Shown: positions 1 through 7,347 of the stretch, one piece after another | How the letters are laid out: every line of letters starts with the position of its first letter | Position numbering within the stretch: the stretch's first letter is position 1 | Source of the DNA: Bacteroidales bacterium | GTDB taxonomy: Bacteria; Bacteroidota; Bacteroidia; Bacteroidales; UBA932 | NCBI GenBank assembly: GCA_024689525.1 | Contig: JAILDI010000117.1 | Coordinates: 1 to 20,801 of the forward strand | Length of the DNA stretch: 20,801 bases | Direction of reading: 5' to 3' | Translations under genes and position numbers: made by a program | Notes under the pieces: model-generated | Told to the model about the DNA's origin: nothing | The model's input: the letters and a program-made list of their open reading frames with translations, nothing else | The model's database searches: none

Positions 1-105
1 GGAATCCGAATCGTACACGGGAATACCCCGTTCACGCAACATGCCGGCAACCACCGACTTGCCGCTGCCGATTCCTCCCGTAAGTATGACTGTATCGGCG
101 GGCAT
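1..105 (-). CDS. coaE: Dephospho-CoA kinase, N-terminal part (cut by window start)
   Basis: Only the first 35 codons lie in the window; the gene runs on to the left. The translation begins MPADTVILTGGIGSGKS, with the P-loop GGIGSGKS at residues 10-17, then RGIPVYDSDS, the conserved Asp segment that follows in CoaE. CoaE phosphorylates the 3'-OH of dephospho-CoA with ATP, the last step of coenzyme A synthesis, in the cytoplasm. Its ATG overlaps the TGA stop of the upstream ybbR-like gene by one base (TGATG), so the two are probably translationally coupled. The order nusB-yajC-ybbR-coaE is a familiar Bacteroidota arrangement. Identity rests on a short stretch plus context. Confidence 0.9.
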   Translation of the reverse strand, partial: MPADTVILTGGIGSGKSVVAGMLRERGIPVYDSDS

Positions 106-1076
106 CACTCCCCTTCCACTTCAAAGCACTCGAACACTTCCGGCTCCACCCTGTAGCCAAGCACCCCTGCGGGCAGATGGCCGGTACGGGGCACGCACCT
201 TCCGGTGATCGACGACTTGAAGTCGGCATAGTCGATGTAAAGGTCGAAATTGTCGCTGGGATCCTTCCCGCCGAGGGGGAAGGCGCAGCGGATGTACACG
301 GTGGCAACCGCCGGGAACACATTGAAGCTCTTGCCCTCCGGAGCGCCGCGCATTTCCATCTTCACCTTGGACGTGAGTTCCACGAAACGGGCCACCTCAA
401 GGGAATAGCTCACTTCCTGCACCGACGTACGAACTCCCCTTATCTGGGAAAGACGGAGCACGCCGTGCCTGTCCTTGTCCACCTGCATCAGCTCCAGGGG
501 CTGGGTGTTCACCTCGGTGACGCCTTCCAGCCTGGCTACTTCGCCGTACACCGTGACGGAGTCCGGCTGAATCTTCACCGGGGCGGTGGCCATGTACTGA
601 GGGCTGAAGGAAATCGACTGCACCAGGTTCACCGGCACCTTCTTGCTGTTCTCCGAGGGGAAAGTGAATTCCAGGGTATCGGTAATGAAGCCTTCCACCG
701 TGGTCTCCTTCCCGAAGAAACGGTCGATGTAGGAGTTCTTGGCCGTACCGCAGATGTACCAGACGTCGCCGCCGGCATGATAGAGGTGGGAACGGTCGAA
801 GCTCACCCTCACCGGATTGCCCTTTTCCGCCCTTGCAGCGGCAACCAGACGGAAGCCGGAAGCCCTGCAACGGGCCGATACGGTTACGGAATTGGACGAT
901 ACGTTGCTGTGCCCGTCGATATTGCATTCCGCAACCACGGGCACGCTGATTATGCCGGGATACTCCTTGGACAGGTTTGTCACGAACCAGGTAACCAAGG
1001 CAAGCAGAAGGGCCGTGATGAAAAGGATCACGTCTCTTCTGCGCTTCTTACTGCTTCGTAAACGACCTGCCGCCAC
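105..1076 (-). CDS. YbbR/CdaR-like domain membrane-anchored protein
   Basis: This is a 323-residue protein. A basic N-terminus (KKRRRD) is followed by one hydrophobic segment at about residues 15-34, which suggests an inner-membrane anchor with the rest outside the cytoplasm. The remainder is beta-rich and holds YbbR-type repeats, for example around KVPVNLV and the segment PDSVTVYGEV near the middle. In Firmicutes, YbbR/CdaR proteins bind and regulate the diadenylate cyclase CdaA; in Bacteroidota the role is not well defined, and no cyclase gene is visible here. The gene lies 6 bases after yajC and overlaps coaE by one base, within the nusB operon. Family assignment is firm, function is not. 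Confidence 0.85.
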   Translation of the reverse strand: MAAGRLRSSKKRRRDVILFITALLLALVTWFVTNLSKEYPGIISVPVVAECNIDGHSNVSSNSVTVSARCRASGFRLVAAARAEKGNPVRVSFDRSHLYHAGGDVWYICGTAKNSYIDRFFGKETTVEGFITDTLEFTFPSENSKKVPVNLVQSISFSPQYMATAPVKIQPDSVTVYGEVARLEGVTEVNTQPLELMQVDKDRHGVLRLSQIRGVRTSVQEVSYSLEVARFVELTSKVKMEMRGAPEGKSFNVFPAVATVYIRCAFPLGGKDPSDNFDLYIDYADFKSSITGRCVPRTGHLPAGVLGYRVEPEVFECFEVEGE

Positions 1077-1082
1077 GGGGTA

Positions 1083-1412
1083 TTATCTCTGCTGAAGGTC
1101 TGCGTTGTCGCGGACGAGGCCCTGCTTGTCAACGCGGAGCTTCACGTCGCCGTCCACCTTGATGAGGACGGTCTTTTCGTCCACCTCGGCGATTTCGCCG
1201 TAGATACCTCCCACGGTGATCACTTTATCGCCCTTCTTCAGGCTGTTGCGGAACTCCTGCATCTTCTTCTGCTGCTTGCGCTGGGGAAGAATCATGAAAA
1301 TGTACATGATAGCGAAAACAGCGATGAGCATGATCCACATGGATGCACCGCCGCCTTTAGGGGGTTCTGCAGGCGCTGCCGCCTGGAGAGCGTAAATAAG
1401 GGATGTCAACAT
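1083..1412 (-). CDS. yajC: Preprotein translocase accessory subunit YajC
   Basis: This 109-residue protein has a short N-terminal stretch, one membrane segment at about residues 25-43 (MWIMLIAVFAIMYIFMILPQ) and then a basic, charged cytoplasmic domain beginning RKQQKKMQEF. The pattern PQRKQQKK followed by LKKGDKVITVGGIYGEI is the hallmark of YajC. In other bacteria YajC associates with SecDF and assists Sec-dependent protein export. The gene follows nusB with a 6-base gap and is followed by the ybbR-like gene after another 6 bases, so it is almost certainly cotranscribed with both. Length and motif order are normal for the family. Confidence 0.96.
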   Translation of the reverse strand: MLTSLIYALQAAAPAEPPKGGGASMWIMLIAVFAIMYIFMILPQRKQQKKMQEFRNSLKKGDKVITVGGIYGEIAEVDEKTVLIKVDGDVKLRVDKQGLVRDNADLQQR

Positions 1413-1418
1413 ATCTGA

Positions 1419-2375
1419 TTAATTTAAACTGTGAGCTTTTTCAGCCGCCTCGCTTTCGCGGATGAGGCGGTCCAGCAGGCCGTTGACGAAACGGCTGCTC
1501 TTGGGGGTGGAGTAGTATTTTGCTATCTCCACGTATTCGTTGATGGTGGCCCTGACGGGTATCTCCGGGAAGTGTTCAGCTTCCGCAAGGCCCAGGGCGA
1601 TGATTACGGTGTCCGTGGTGAACAGGCGGTCCCTGTCGAAACCGGTTACCGATGCCGCCACCTTTCCGGAATATGCTTCGAAGTTGCCGAAGGCGGCCGT
1701 GAGCAGCCTGCGTGCGAAATCCCTGTCACTGTCGACATTCTCCATTCCGCGAGCCTTGAGGGCGTCGCTCTGGTACAGGGGCGGCAGCTCCCAGCGGCCG
1801 AAGCGGGCGATGTCGTCCAGCGAGCGGAGCACGGCGTTAAGGGCATATGCCAGTTCGTCCTTCCAGTAGATCGACCTGTCCTCCACAGCGGCCTCTACCG
1901 CAGGATTGTCCTCGAACTCCTCCGTGAAGATGTTCTTGAAGAGCTTCACATCGTCCTTGAGAGTGGGGGCCGGCAGGGCCTGATAGTCCTTGAACCAGGG
2001 CTTGTCGATGATGGATGCGTAGAGACTGTGGATGAGGGAATCCTCCTGGTTCCAGTCCAGCTTGCGGCGGGAAAGGAGCTTGCCGAAGTCCGGATCCTGC
2101 TCCAGCAGCACGGCAAGGCGGTTCTGTGCGAAGTTCATCTGCGGGTTCAGGTCTGCCTCCGTGGGGTTGAATTTGCCGCGGGCGGCCTCGATCAGGCGGG
2201 CGGCCTCACCGGTGAGGGGACCGGCTATCGACAGGAGATAGAGATAAAGATCCCGCGTTGCCTCACACGACGAGTCCAGGGCCTCAAGTGCCTCCGGCAG
2301 AGAGAGGGAACGGTTCTCCGCATAGGAGTATAACACCTTGAAAACCTTGATTCTGAGTATCCTTCTGTTCAGCAT
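1419..2375 (-). CDS. nusB: Transcription antitermination factor NusB (long form)
   Basis: The protein has 318 residues, about twice the length of E. coli NusB. The canonical NusB fold lies in the C-terminal half, roughly residues 170-305, ending in the recognisable segment IALGLAEAEHFPEIPVRA followed by NEYVEIAKYYSTPKSSRFVNGLLDRL. The N-terminal half begins NRRILRIKVFKVLYSY, which also resembles the first NusB helix, so the protein looks like an extended NusB with an inserted or duplicated helical region, the usual form in Bacteroidota. NusB binds boxA RNA with NusE and supports rRNA antitermination. It is the first gene of the minus-strand operon and starts about 27 bases from a TATCTTTG -7 box. 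Confidence 0.94.
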   Translation of the reverse strand: MLNRRILRIKVFKVLYSYAENRSLSLPEALEALDSSCEATRDLYLYLLSIAGPLTGEAARLIEAARGKFNPTEADLNPQMNFAQNRLAVLLEQDPDFGKLLSRRKLDWNQEDSLIHSLYASIIDKPWFKDYQALPAPTLKDDVKLFKNIFTEEFEDNPAVEAAVEDRSIYWKDELAYALNAVLRSLDDIARFGRWELPPLYQSDALKARGMENVDSDRDFARRLLTAAFGNFEAYSGKVAASVTGFDRDRLFTTDTVIIALGLAEAEHFPEIPVRATINEYVEIAKYYSTPKSSRFVNGLLDRLIRESEAAEKAHSLN

Positions 2376-2401
2376 AGCTGCTTAAAATTCAAAAATTTGA
2401 A

Positions 2402-2409
2402 CAAAGATA
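2402..2409 (-). promoter_or_regulatory. Putative -7 box of the nusB operon promoter
   Basis: On the minus strand this octamer reads TATCTTTG, which fits the Bacteroidota -7 consensus TAnnTTTG. It lies 26 bases before the nusB ATG, a plausible leader length. I see no good -33 TTG at the expected 19-21 base spacing, so the assignment is moderate. Confidence 0.5.
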
Positions 2410-2431
2410 AGTTTTTTAATAGAATTTTCAT

Positions 2432-2439
2432 TACATTTG
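2432..2439 (+). promoter_or_regulatory. Putative -7 box for the PUR-zapA gene string
   Basis: This octamer reads TACATTTG, an exact fit to TAnnTTTG, 31 bases before the ATG at 2471. It stands back to back with the nusB -7 box, so the 95-base gap appears to be a compact divergent promoter region. No clear -33 element is visible. Confidence 0.55.
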
Positions 2440-2470
2440 TGAGTTAATAATACAAAAATACCTAGAAGCT

Positions 2471-2800
2471 ATGTATAGTGAAGATTACGATAGCCCCCGT
2501 TTTTCGGGAAGAAACAGCGATGATGTGTACTCCAACCCGGTAAGGGCCGGCAAGAGGACATATTTCTTCGACGTGAAAGCGACAAAGGGCAACAAGGACT
2601 ACTACCTCACCATCACGGAGAGCAAGAAGCGTATGGAGGGAGACGGCAGCTTCACCTTCGACAAACACAAGATTTTCCTGTACAAGGAAGATTTCGAGAA
2701 ATTTGCCGACGGCCTGAAGGACGCCGTGGAATTCATCCGCACCAAACTCGGAGAACTGCCCCGGCAGGAAGCCCCCGCAACGGAAGAAGACAGTTTTTAG
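2471..2800 (+). CDS. PUR-family (DUF3276) nucleic-acid-binding protein
   Basis: This 109-residue protein has a variable, polar N-terminus and then a single PUR-like beta-beta-beta-beta-alpha module at about residues 25-98: RTYFFDVKATKGNKDYYLTI, then FTFDKHKIFLYKEDFEKF, then a helix to EFIRTKLGEL. It ends in an acidic tail. PUR-alpha-like proteins of Bacteroidota and spirochaetes (DUF3276) bind single-stranded DNA or RNA, and some act as post-transcriptional or transcriptional regulators. The ATG follows an AT-rich leader with a TACATTTG promoter box. It is the first gene before the coiled-coil/zapA pair. Family recognition is strong; the target in this organism is unknown. Confidence 0.88.
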   Translation: MYSEDYDSPRFSGRNSDDVYSNPVRAGKRTYFFDVKATKGNKDYYLTITESKKRMEGDGSFTFDKHKIFLYKEDFEKFADGLKDAVEFIRTKLGELPRQEAPATEEDSF

Positions 2801-2822
2801 CTAACTAAAACAAGTGCCGGTC

Positions 2823-3095
2823 ATGCTTGAGGATTTAAGAAAGAACATCGAAAAGCTCATTGCCCTCTACGAGGCCCAGAAAGTGGAGAACGAACGCCTT
2901 CGCAAGGAACTCGCGGAGTGCATGGAGGCCGGCGCTGCCAGCAAAAAGCAGATATCGGATCTGGAATCCAAGATCTCGACCCAGACGCTCACTGAAGCCT
3001 TTACCGCCGGCGGGACCAACCGCCCCGCCGCAAAAGAAACAATCGACAAACTCATAAAGGAGATCGACAAGTGCATCTCCTGGCTGGAAAATTAA
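2823..3095 (+). CDS. Small coiled-coil protein upstream of zapA
   Basis: This is a protein of about 90 residues. I chose the ATG at 2823 (MLEDLRKNIEKL) over an in-frame GTG nine bases earlier, because ATG is the usual start in this window. The first 55 or so residues form an uninterrupted heptad-like helix (LRKNIEKLIALYEAQKVENE, then LRKELAE and ISDLESKI). A short polar linker follows, then a second helix ending KCISWLEN. No catalytic motif is present. It is followed after one base by zapA, so the two are very likely cotranscribed and coupled. By size and coiled-coil nature it could be a functional counterpart of ZapB, the ZapA partner in enterobacteria, but that is an inference from position. 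Confidence 0.82.
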   Translation: MLEDLRKNIEKLIALYEAQKVENERLRKELAECMEAGAASKKQISDLESKISTQTLTEAFTAGGTNRPAAKETIDKLIKEIDKCISWLEN

Positions 3096-3096
3096 T

Positions 3097-3384
3097 ATGG
3101 ACCGGAAGATCAGCATCAAGATAGGTACCAGGGAATACAAGCTCTCAGCATCCTCTCCCCAGCAGGAAGAGGCAATCAGGCTGGCCGCCCAAACCATCAA
3201 CAAACGCCTTCAGGAATTCTCCATCAGCCATCCGGGCAGAAACCAGGTGGACGTCATGTCCATGGTTGCCCTTAATGAGACAGTCGCCCGCATAGTCCTC
3301 CAGAAGGAACTCAAAGTGCGGGATTCGGAAACGGAAAAGCTCAGCGGGGATCTGCAGAGATACCTTTCCGGAACAGACAAATAG
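3097..3384 (+). CDS. zapA: Cell division protein ZapA
   Basis: This 95-residue protein begins DRKISIKIGTREYKLSASSP, the N-terminal beta hairpin of ZapA. A helix follows (QEEAIRLAAQTINKRLQEF), then a long C-terminal helix containing DVMSMVALNETVARIVLQKE and ending in a short coiled coil. ZapA binds FtsZ and cross-links protofilaments in the division ring. The stop codon TAG is the left edge of the closing stem of the predicted 6S RNA, an adjacency also found in other bacteria, where ssrS lies beside zapA. Length and domain order are normal. Confidence 0.92.
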   Translation: MDRKISIKIGTREYKLSASSPQQEEAIRLAAQTINKRLQEFSISHPGRNQVDVMSMVALNETVARIVLQKELKVRDSETEKLSGDLQRYLSGTDK

Positions 3385-3540
3385 CCGCCGCACCTCCCGC
3401 TGAAATCAACAAGTACAACAGTACCGGGTGCACTCAGGCAGCGGATGACAGGCCCGCAAGACGGGAAGTCAGAACCTGCAGGGCTCCAAATCTTATGTAA
3501 ATAAGGTTTTCTGACAGGACGTTCACGGCGGCTTTTTTTT
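3384..3540 (+). ncRNA. ssrS: Candidate 6S (SsrS) regulatory RNA
   Basis: The 170-base gap between zapA and rny folds as a long 6S-like hairpin. A 7-bp closing stem pairs GCCGCCG (3384-3390) with CGGCGGC (3526-3532), followed at once by eight T residues, giving a transcript of about 157 nt. On the 5' side of the bubble is GTAC-aaca-GTAC (3413-3424), and on the 3' side CTTAT-gtaa-ATAAG (3492-3505). The terminal arm contains TGAC (3446-3449) with GTCA (3468-3471), and CCCG (3453-3456) with CGGG (3462-3465). 6S RNA mimics an open promoter and sequesters housekeeping RNA polymerase. Location beside zapA supports the call. I see only a weak promoter (TACCTTTC at 3361) inside the end of zapA. Confidence 0.72.
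3526..3540 (+). terminator. Terminator closing the 6S RNA
   Basis: The 3' half of the closing stem (CGGCGGC) is followed directly by TTTTTTTT. It pairs with the GCCGCCG that starts in the zapA stop codon, so the distal pairing makes the terminator hairpin of the RNA. It ends only 17 bases before the rny ATG. Confidence 0.6.
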
Positions 3541-3557
3541 CAACATATATACAAACT

Positions 3558-5099
3558 ATGGAAATACTTTTCTATATTCTTTGCTTCATCGGCGGCGCGG
3601 CACTGTCGCTGGTGGCATACGTACTTATCCGCAAATCCGTACTCAAAGGAAAACGCGACGAGATAATTGAGAAGGCAGAACTTGAAGGCGAGCGCATCAA
3701 GAACGAAAAGATCCTCCAGGCAAAGGAGAAATACCTTTCCCTCAAGAGTGAGCACGAGAAAACCGTGAACGAGCGCAACGCCCAGCTCCGCGACGCTGAA
3801 TCCCGCATCAAGCAGAAGGAGAACACCGTTAACCAGAGGCTTGGCGAACTGGACCGCAAATACAAGGATGTGGACAACCAGAAAAGGGCTCTGGGCATCC
3901 AGGAAGAGGCCCTTCACCGCAAGGAAGAGGAGTATGAGACCCTTATCTCCCAGGCAAACCGCCAGATTGAATCCATAGCCGGGATGAGTGCCCAGGAGGC
4001 CAAGGCCCAGCTGCTGGAGAATATGAAGGCGGAGGCCCGCACGGAGGCCCAGGCCTACATCAACGACTGCATCGACGAAGCCCGCCTGAACGCAGCCAAG
4101 GAGGCCAAGCGCATCGTGATCAACACAATCCAGCGCACCGCAACGGAAACGGCCATTGAGAATGCCGTCACCACCTTCCCCATCGACAATGACGAAATCA
4201 AGGGCCGCATCATCGGCCGTGAGGGCCGCAACATCAGGGCCCTGGAAGCCGCCACCGGTGTGGAGATAGTGGTCGATGACACCCCGGACGCCATCCTCCT
4301 CAGTGCATTCGATCCCGTGCGCAGGGAAGTCGCCCGCCTGGCTCTGCATCAGCTGGTCATCGACGGCCGAATCCATCCTGCACGCATCGAAGAAGTGGTT
4401 TCCAAGGTGCAGAAGCAGCTGGAAGAGGAAATCCTGGAAACCGGCAAGCGAACCTGCATCGACCTTGGAATCCACGGTCTGTCGATGGAGCTGGTAAGGC
4501 TCATCGGCCGTATGAAATACCGTTCGTCCTACGGGCAGAACCTGCTTCAGCACTCCCGTGAGGTTGCCAACATCTGCGCCATCATGGCGTCGGAACTGGG
4601 CCTCAACCCCAAGATTGCAAAGCGCGCAGGCCTGCTGCACGATATCGGCAAGGTTTCTTCCGAGGAACCGGATCTGCCGCACGCCCTCCTGGGTATGAAG
4701 CTGGCGGAGCAGTACAAGGAGAAACCGGAAATCTGCAACGCCATCGGCGCCCACCACGAGGAAACGGAGATGACCACCCTCTACGCACCCCTGGTGCTGG
4801 TTGGAGACGCCATTTCCGGCGCCCGTCCCGGTGCACGTCGAGAGATCATCGAGTCCTACATCAAGAGGCTCAAGGGGATGGAAGACCTTGCGGAGAACTA
4901 TCCCGGCGTCACCAAGGCATACGCCATCCAGGCCGGCCGCGAACTGCGCGTCATCGTGGGCGCGTCCGAGGTGAGCGACCAGCAGGCGGAAATCCTTTCC
5001 GGTGAAATCGCCAAGAAGATCCAGGACGAAATGACATATCCCGGCCAGGTGAAGATCACCGTCATCCGGGAAACCCGCTCGGTATCCTACGCCAAGTAA
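3558..5099 (+). CDS. rny: Ribonuclease Y
   Basis: The protein has 513 residues with the full RNase Y architecture: an N-terminal membrane segment (about 3-25), a long charged coiled coil (about 30-195), a KH RNA-binding domain centred on [15 protein letters not shown] (216-230), and an HD phosphohydrolase domain with HSREVANIC (332-340) and the catalytic His-Asp pair in LLHDIGK (359-365). It ends in the usual C-terminal domain. RNase Y is a membrane-bound endonuclease that starts mRNA decay. The ATG lies 17 bases after the T-run of the 6S candidate, and I see no clear promoter in that gap, so expression may depend on read-through or on a promoter inside the RNA gene. The antiporter gene starts directly after its stop. 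Confidence 0.97.
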   Translation: MEILFYILCFIGGAALSLVAYVLIRKSVLKGKRDEIIEKAELEGERIKNEKILQAKEKYLSLKSEHEKTVNERNAQLRDAESRIKQKENTVNQRLGELDRKYKDVDNQKRALGIQEEALHRKEEEYETLISQANRQIESIAGMSAQEAKAQLLENMKAEARTEAQAYINDCIDEARLNAAKEAKRIVINTIQRTATETAIENAVTTFPIDNDEIKGRIIGREGRNIRALEAATGVEIVVDDTPDAILLSAFDPVRREVARLALHQLVIDGRIHPARIEEVVSKVQKQLEEEILETGKRTCIDLGIHGLSMELVRLIGRMKYRSSYGQNLLQHSREVANICAIMASELGLNPKIAKRAGLLHDIGKVSSEEPDLPHALLGMKLAEQYKEKPEICNAIGAHHEETEMTTLYAPLVLVGDAISGARPGARREIIESYIKRLKGMEDLAENYPGVTKAYAIQAGRELRVIVGASEVSDQQAEILSGEIAKKIQDEMTYPGQVKITVIRETRSVSYAK

Positions 5100-7343
5100 A
5101 TGTCCGAGATCGCCCCGCTTATAGCCGACCTGGCGCTGATTCTCATCTGCGCCGGCGTGATGACCCTCCTGTTCAAACGGCTGGGCCAGCCGCTGGTGCT
5201 GGGCTATATCGTGGCGGGATTCCTGGCCAGTCCGCACTTCGGCCTGCTGCCGTCGGTGATGGATACGGCCAACGTGCACATATGGTCGGACATCGGCGTA
5301 ATCTTCCTCCTGTTCGCATTAGGGCTTGAATTCAGCGTCAAGAAGATAGTGAAGGTGGGCGGGCCGGCCATCCTGGCGGCCATGACCATCATCATCGGCA
5401 TGATATTCACCGGATACACGGTGGGCAGCGCCTTCGGCTGGAAGAAGATGGACTCCATCTTCCTGGGCGGTATGATCGCCATGTCATCGACCACCATCAT
5501 CTACAAGGCTTTCGAGGACCTTGGGCTGGCGAAGAAGCAATTCGCCTCGCTGGTGATGTCCATCCTCATCCTGGAGGATATCCTGGCCGTGGTGCTTATG
5601 GTTTTGTTGTCCACGATGGCGGTATCGTCCAGTTTCGAGGGCGGAGAACTGCTGATGAGCATCGGCAAGCTGGTGTTCTTCCTGGTGCTGTGGTTCGTGG
5701 TGGGCATCTACCTGATTCCCCTGCTGCTGAAGAAGACCAAGAAGCTGATGAACGCGGAGACGCTGCTGGTGGTGTCGCTGGGCCTGTGCTTCGGCATGGT
5801 GGTGATTGCAGCCAAGACCGGCTTCTCCGCAGCTTTCGGAGCATTCATTATGGGCTCCATACTGGCGGAGACGGTGGAGGCGGAGCACATCGAACATCTG
5901 GTAAAACCGGTCAAGGACCTGTTCGGAGCCATATTCTTCGTGTCCGTTGGCATGATGGTGGACCCGGTGATGATCGGCAAGTACTGGGCGCCCATTCTGG
6001 TAATCACCCTGGCCGTCATCATGGGCCAGGCGCTGTTCGCCACCGTGGGCGTGCTGCTGTCCGGAAAACCGCTGAAGACGGCCATCCAGTGCGGTTTCTC
6101 GCTCACCCAGATCGGCGAATTTGCATTCATCATTGCAACCCTGGGCGTGTCGCTCAAGGTTACCAGCGACTTCCTGTATCCGATTGTTGTTGCGGTGTCG
6201 GTTATTACGATTTTTATCACACCGTATATGATCAAGCTGGCGGAACCGGCGTACAATGCGTTGTACAAGATTCTGCCGGGCAAGTGGAAGTTGTTCCTGG
6301 ATAATTACAACACGGGCGGCGCTCCCACGGAAAGCCGCAAGAGCCCCTGGAGGGCATATGTTACGGCCATCATAAAGGTTACGCTCATCTACGGCATCAT
6401 CTGCCTTGCCGTGGTGCTGCTTTCCTTCAAGTTCCTGGTGCCGCTTCTGGTGAAGTACATCCCCGGAGTATGGGGCGACGTCGTGGCCGCGGTGGTAACG
6501 CTCGCGCTTATGGCCCCGTTCCTGCGCTCCATAATTATTAAGAAGAATCACTCCGCAGAGTTCAAACAGCTCTGGGAGGAGAGCAGGGCTAACAAAGTGC
6601 CCCTTGTGGGAACCATCGTAGTGAGGGTTGCGGTAGTCCTTGCCTTTGTGATGTACGTGCTTGGGCGGCTTTTCCACATCTCGGTGCTGCTCATCGTCCT
6701 TCTGGCCTTCGCGGTTGTTGCGCTCATCCTTGTGAGCCGCTTCACCCGCCGCAATTCCCAGAGGCTGGAACGCACCTTCATGGCAAACCTGAATTCCCGC
6801 GAGCGCCAGGCGGAATACCTTGGCAAGAAACAGCCGGGATATGCCGATGAACTCCTGTCCAAGGACCTTCATCTGGCGGATTTCGACATTCCCCCGGACG
6901 TGGAATGGGCCGGCGAGCCTCTATCCTCGCTCAATTTCGGAAAGCGCTTCGGCGTGCAAGTGGTGTCCATCCTGCGTGGCGGCCGCCGTATCAACATCCC
7001 CGGTCCGCGTGACCGCGTGTTCCCTCTTGACAAGCTTCAGGTAATCGGCACGGACAAGGCCCTGGAGGCATTTGGAGCTATTATTGTTCCTTCCGCCGCC
7101 GATGAAGACCCGGACACCAAGGCAATGCAGCTGCGCTGCGTGAAGGTGGGGCCCGCTTCCCTCTTCATGGACAAGACCGTCAAGGACAGCGGCCTCCGCA
7201 GCCACTACCGCTGCCTCGTAGCCGGCGTGGAAAAACCGGACGGCACCCTCCACGCCCCGGAAGCCAACACCGTCCTCACCGCCGGCGACACCCTGTGGCT
7301 CGTAGGCGAAGACAAAGATTTGGAAACAGTAGAAAACCTGTAA
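5100..7343 (+). CDS. CPA2-family cation/proton antiporter with two TrkA-C domains
   Basis: This 747-residue membrane protein begins with a Na+/H+ exchanger domain (about residues 5-390) of the KefB/KefC type. It includes the segment LVLGYIVAGFLASP and the conserved acidic pair in ILILEDILAV (about 155-164). A second hydrophobic block of about four segments follows (roughly 420-560), then two TrkA-C (RCK_C) modules at about 601-665 and 676-747; the second contains the typical TVLTAGDTLWLVG. There is no nucleotide-binding TrkA-N Rossmann domain. The family exchanges K+ or Na+ for protons across the inner membrane; TrkA-C modules probably gate it by ligand binding. The ATG starts one base after the rny stop, and it ends 4 bases from the convergent argS stop. 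Ion specificity cannot be read from sequence. Confidence 0.9.
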   Translation: MSEIAPLIADLALILICAGVMTLLFKRLGQPLVLGYIVAGFLASPHFGLLPSVMDTANVHIWSDIGVIFLLFALGLEFSVKKIVKVGGPAILAAMTIIIGMIFTGYTVGSAFGWKKMDSIFLGGMIAMSSTTIIYKAFEDLGLAKKQFASLVMSILILEDILAVVLMVLLSTMAVSSSFEGGELLMSIGKLVFFLVLWFVVGIYLIPLLLKKTKKLMNAETLLVVSLGLCFGMVVIAAKTGFSAAFGAFIMGSILAETVEAEHIEHLVKPVKDLFGAIFFVSVGMMVDPVMIGKYWAPILVITLAVIMGQALFATVGVLLSGKPLKTAIQCGFSLTQIGEFAFIIATLGVSLKVTSDFLYPIVVAVSVITIFITPYMIKLAEPAYNALYKILPGKWKLFLDNYNTGGAPTESRKSPWRAYVTAIIKVTLIYGIICLAVVLLSFKFLVPLLVKYIPGVWGDVVAAVVTLALMAPFLRSIIIKKNHSAEFKQLWEESRANKVPLVGTIVVRVAVVLAFVMYVLGRLFHISVLLIVLLAFAVVALILVSRFTRRNSQRLERTFMANLNSRERQAEYLGKKQPGYADELLSKDLHLADFDIPPDVEWAGEPLSSLNFGKRFGVQVVSILRGGRRINIPGPRDRVFPLDKLQVIGTDKALEAFGAIIVPSAADEDPDTKAMQLRCVKVGPASLFMDKTVKDSGLRSHYRCLVAGVEKPDGTLHAPEANTVLTAGDTLWLVGEDKDLETVENL

Positions 7344-7347
7344 GGGC

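Noticed and set aside
3540..5279. A 579-codon open frame on the minus strand opposite rny
   Set aside because: It mirrors the codon pattern of rny, gives a His/Gly/Asp-rich translation with no domain I recognise, and rny itself is complete with all motifs.
5484..6872. A 462-codon open frame on the minus strand opposite the antiporter
   Set aside because: The translation is rich in His, Gln and Arg in the manner of antisense frames in GC-rich genes; the plus-strand gene is clearly real.
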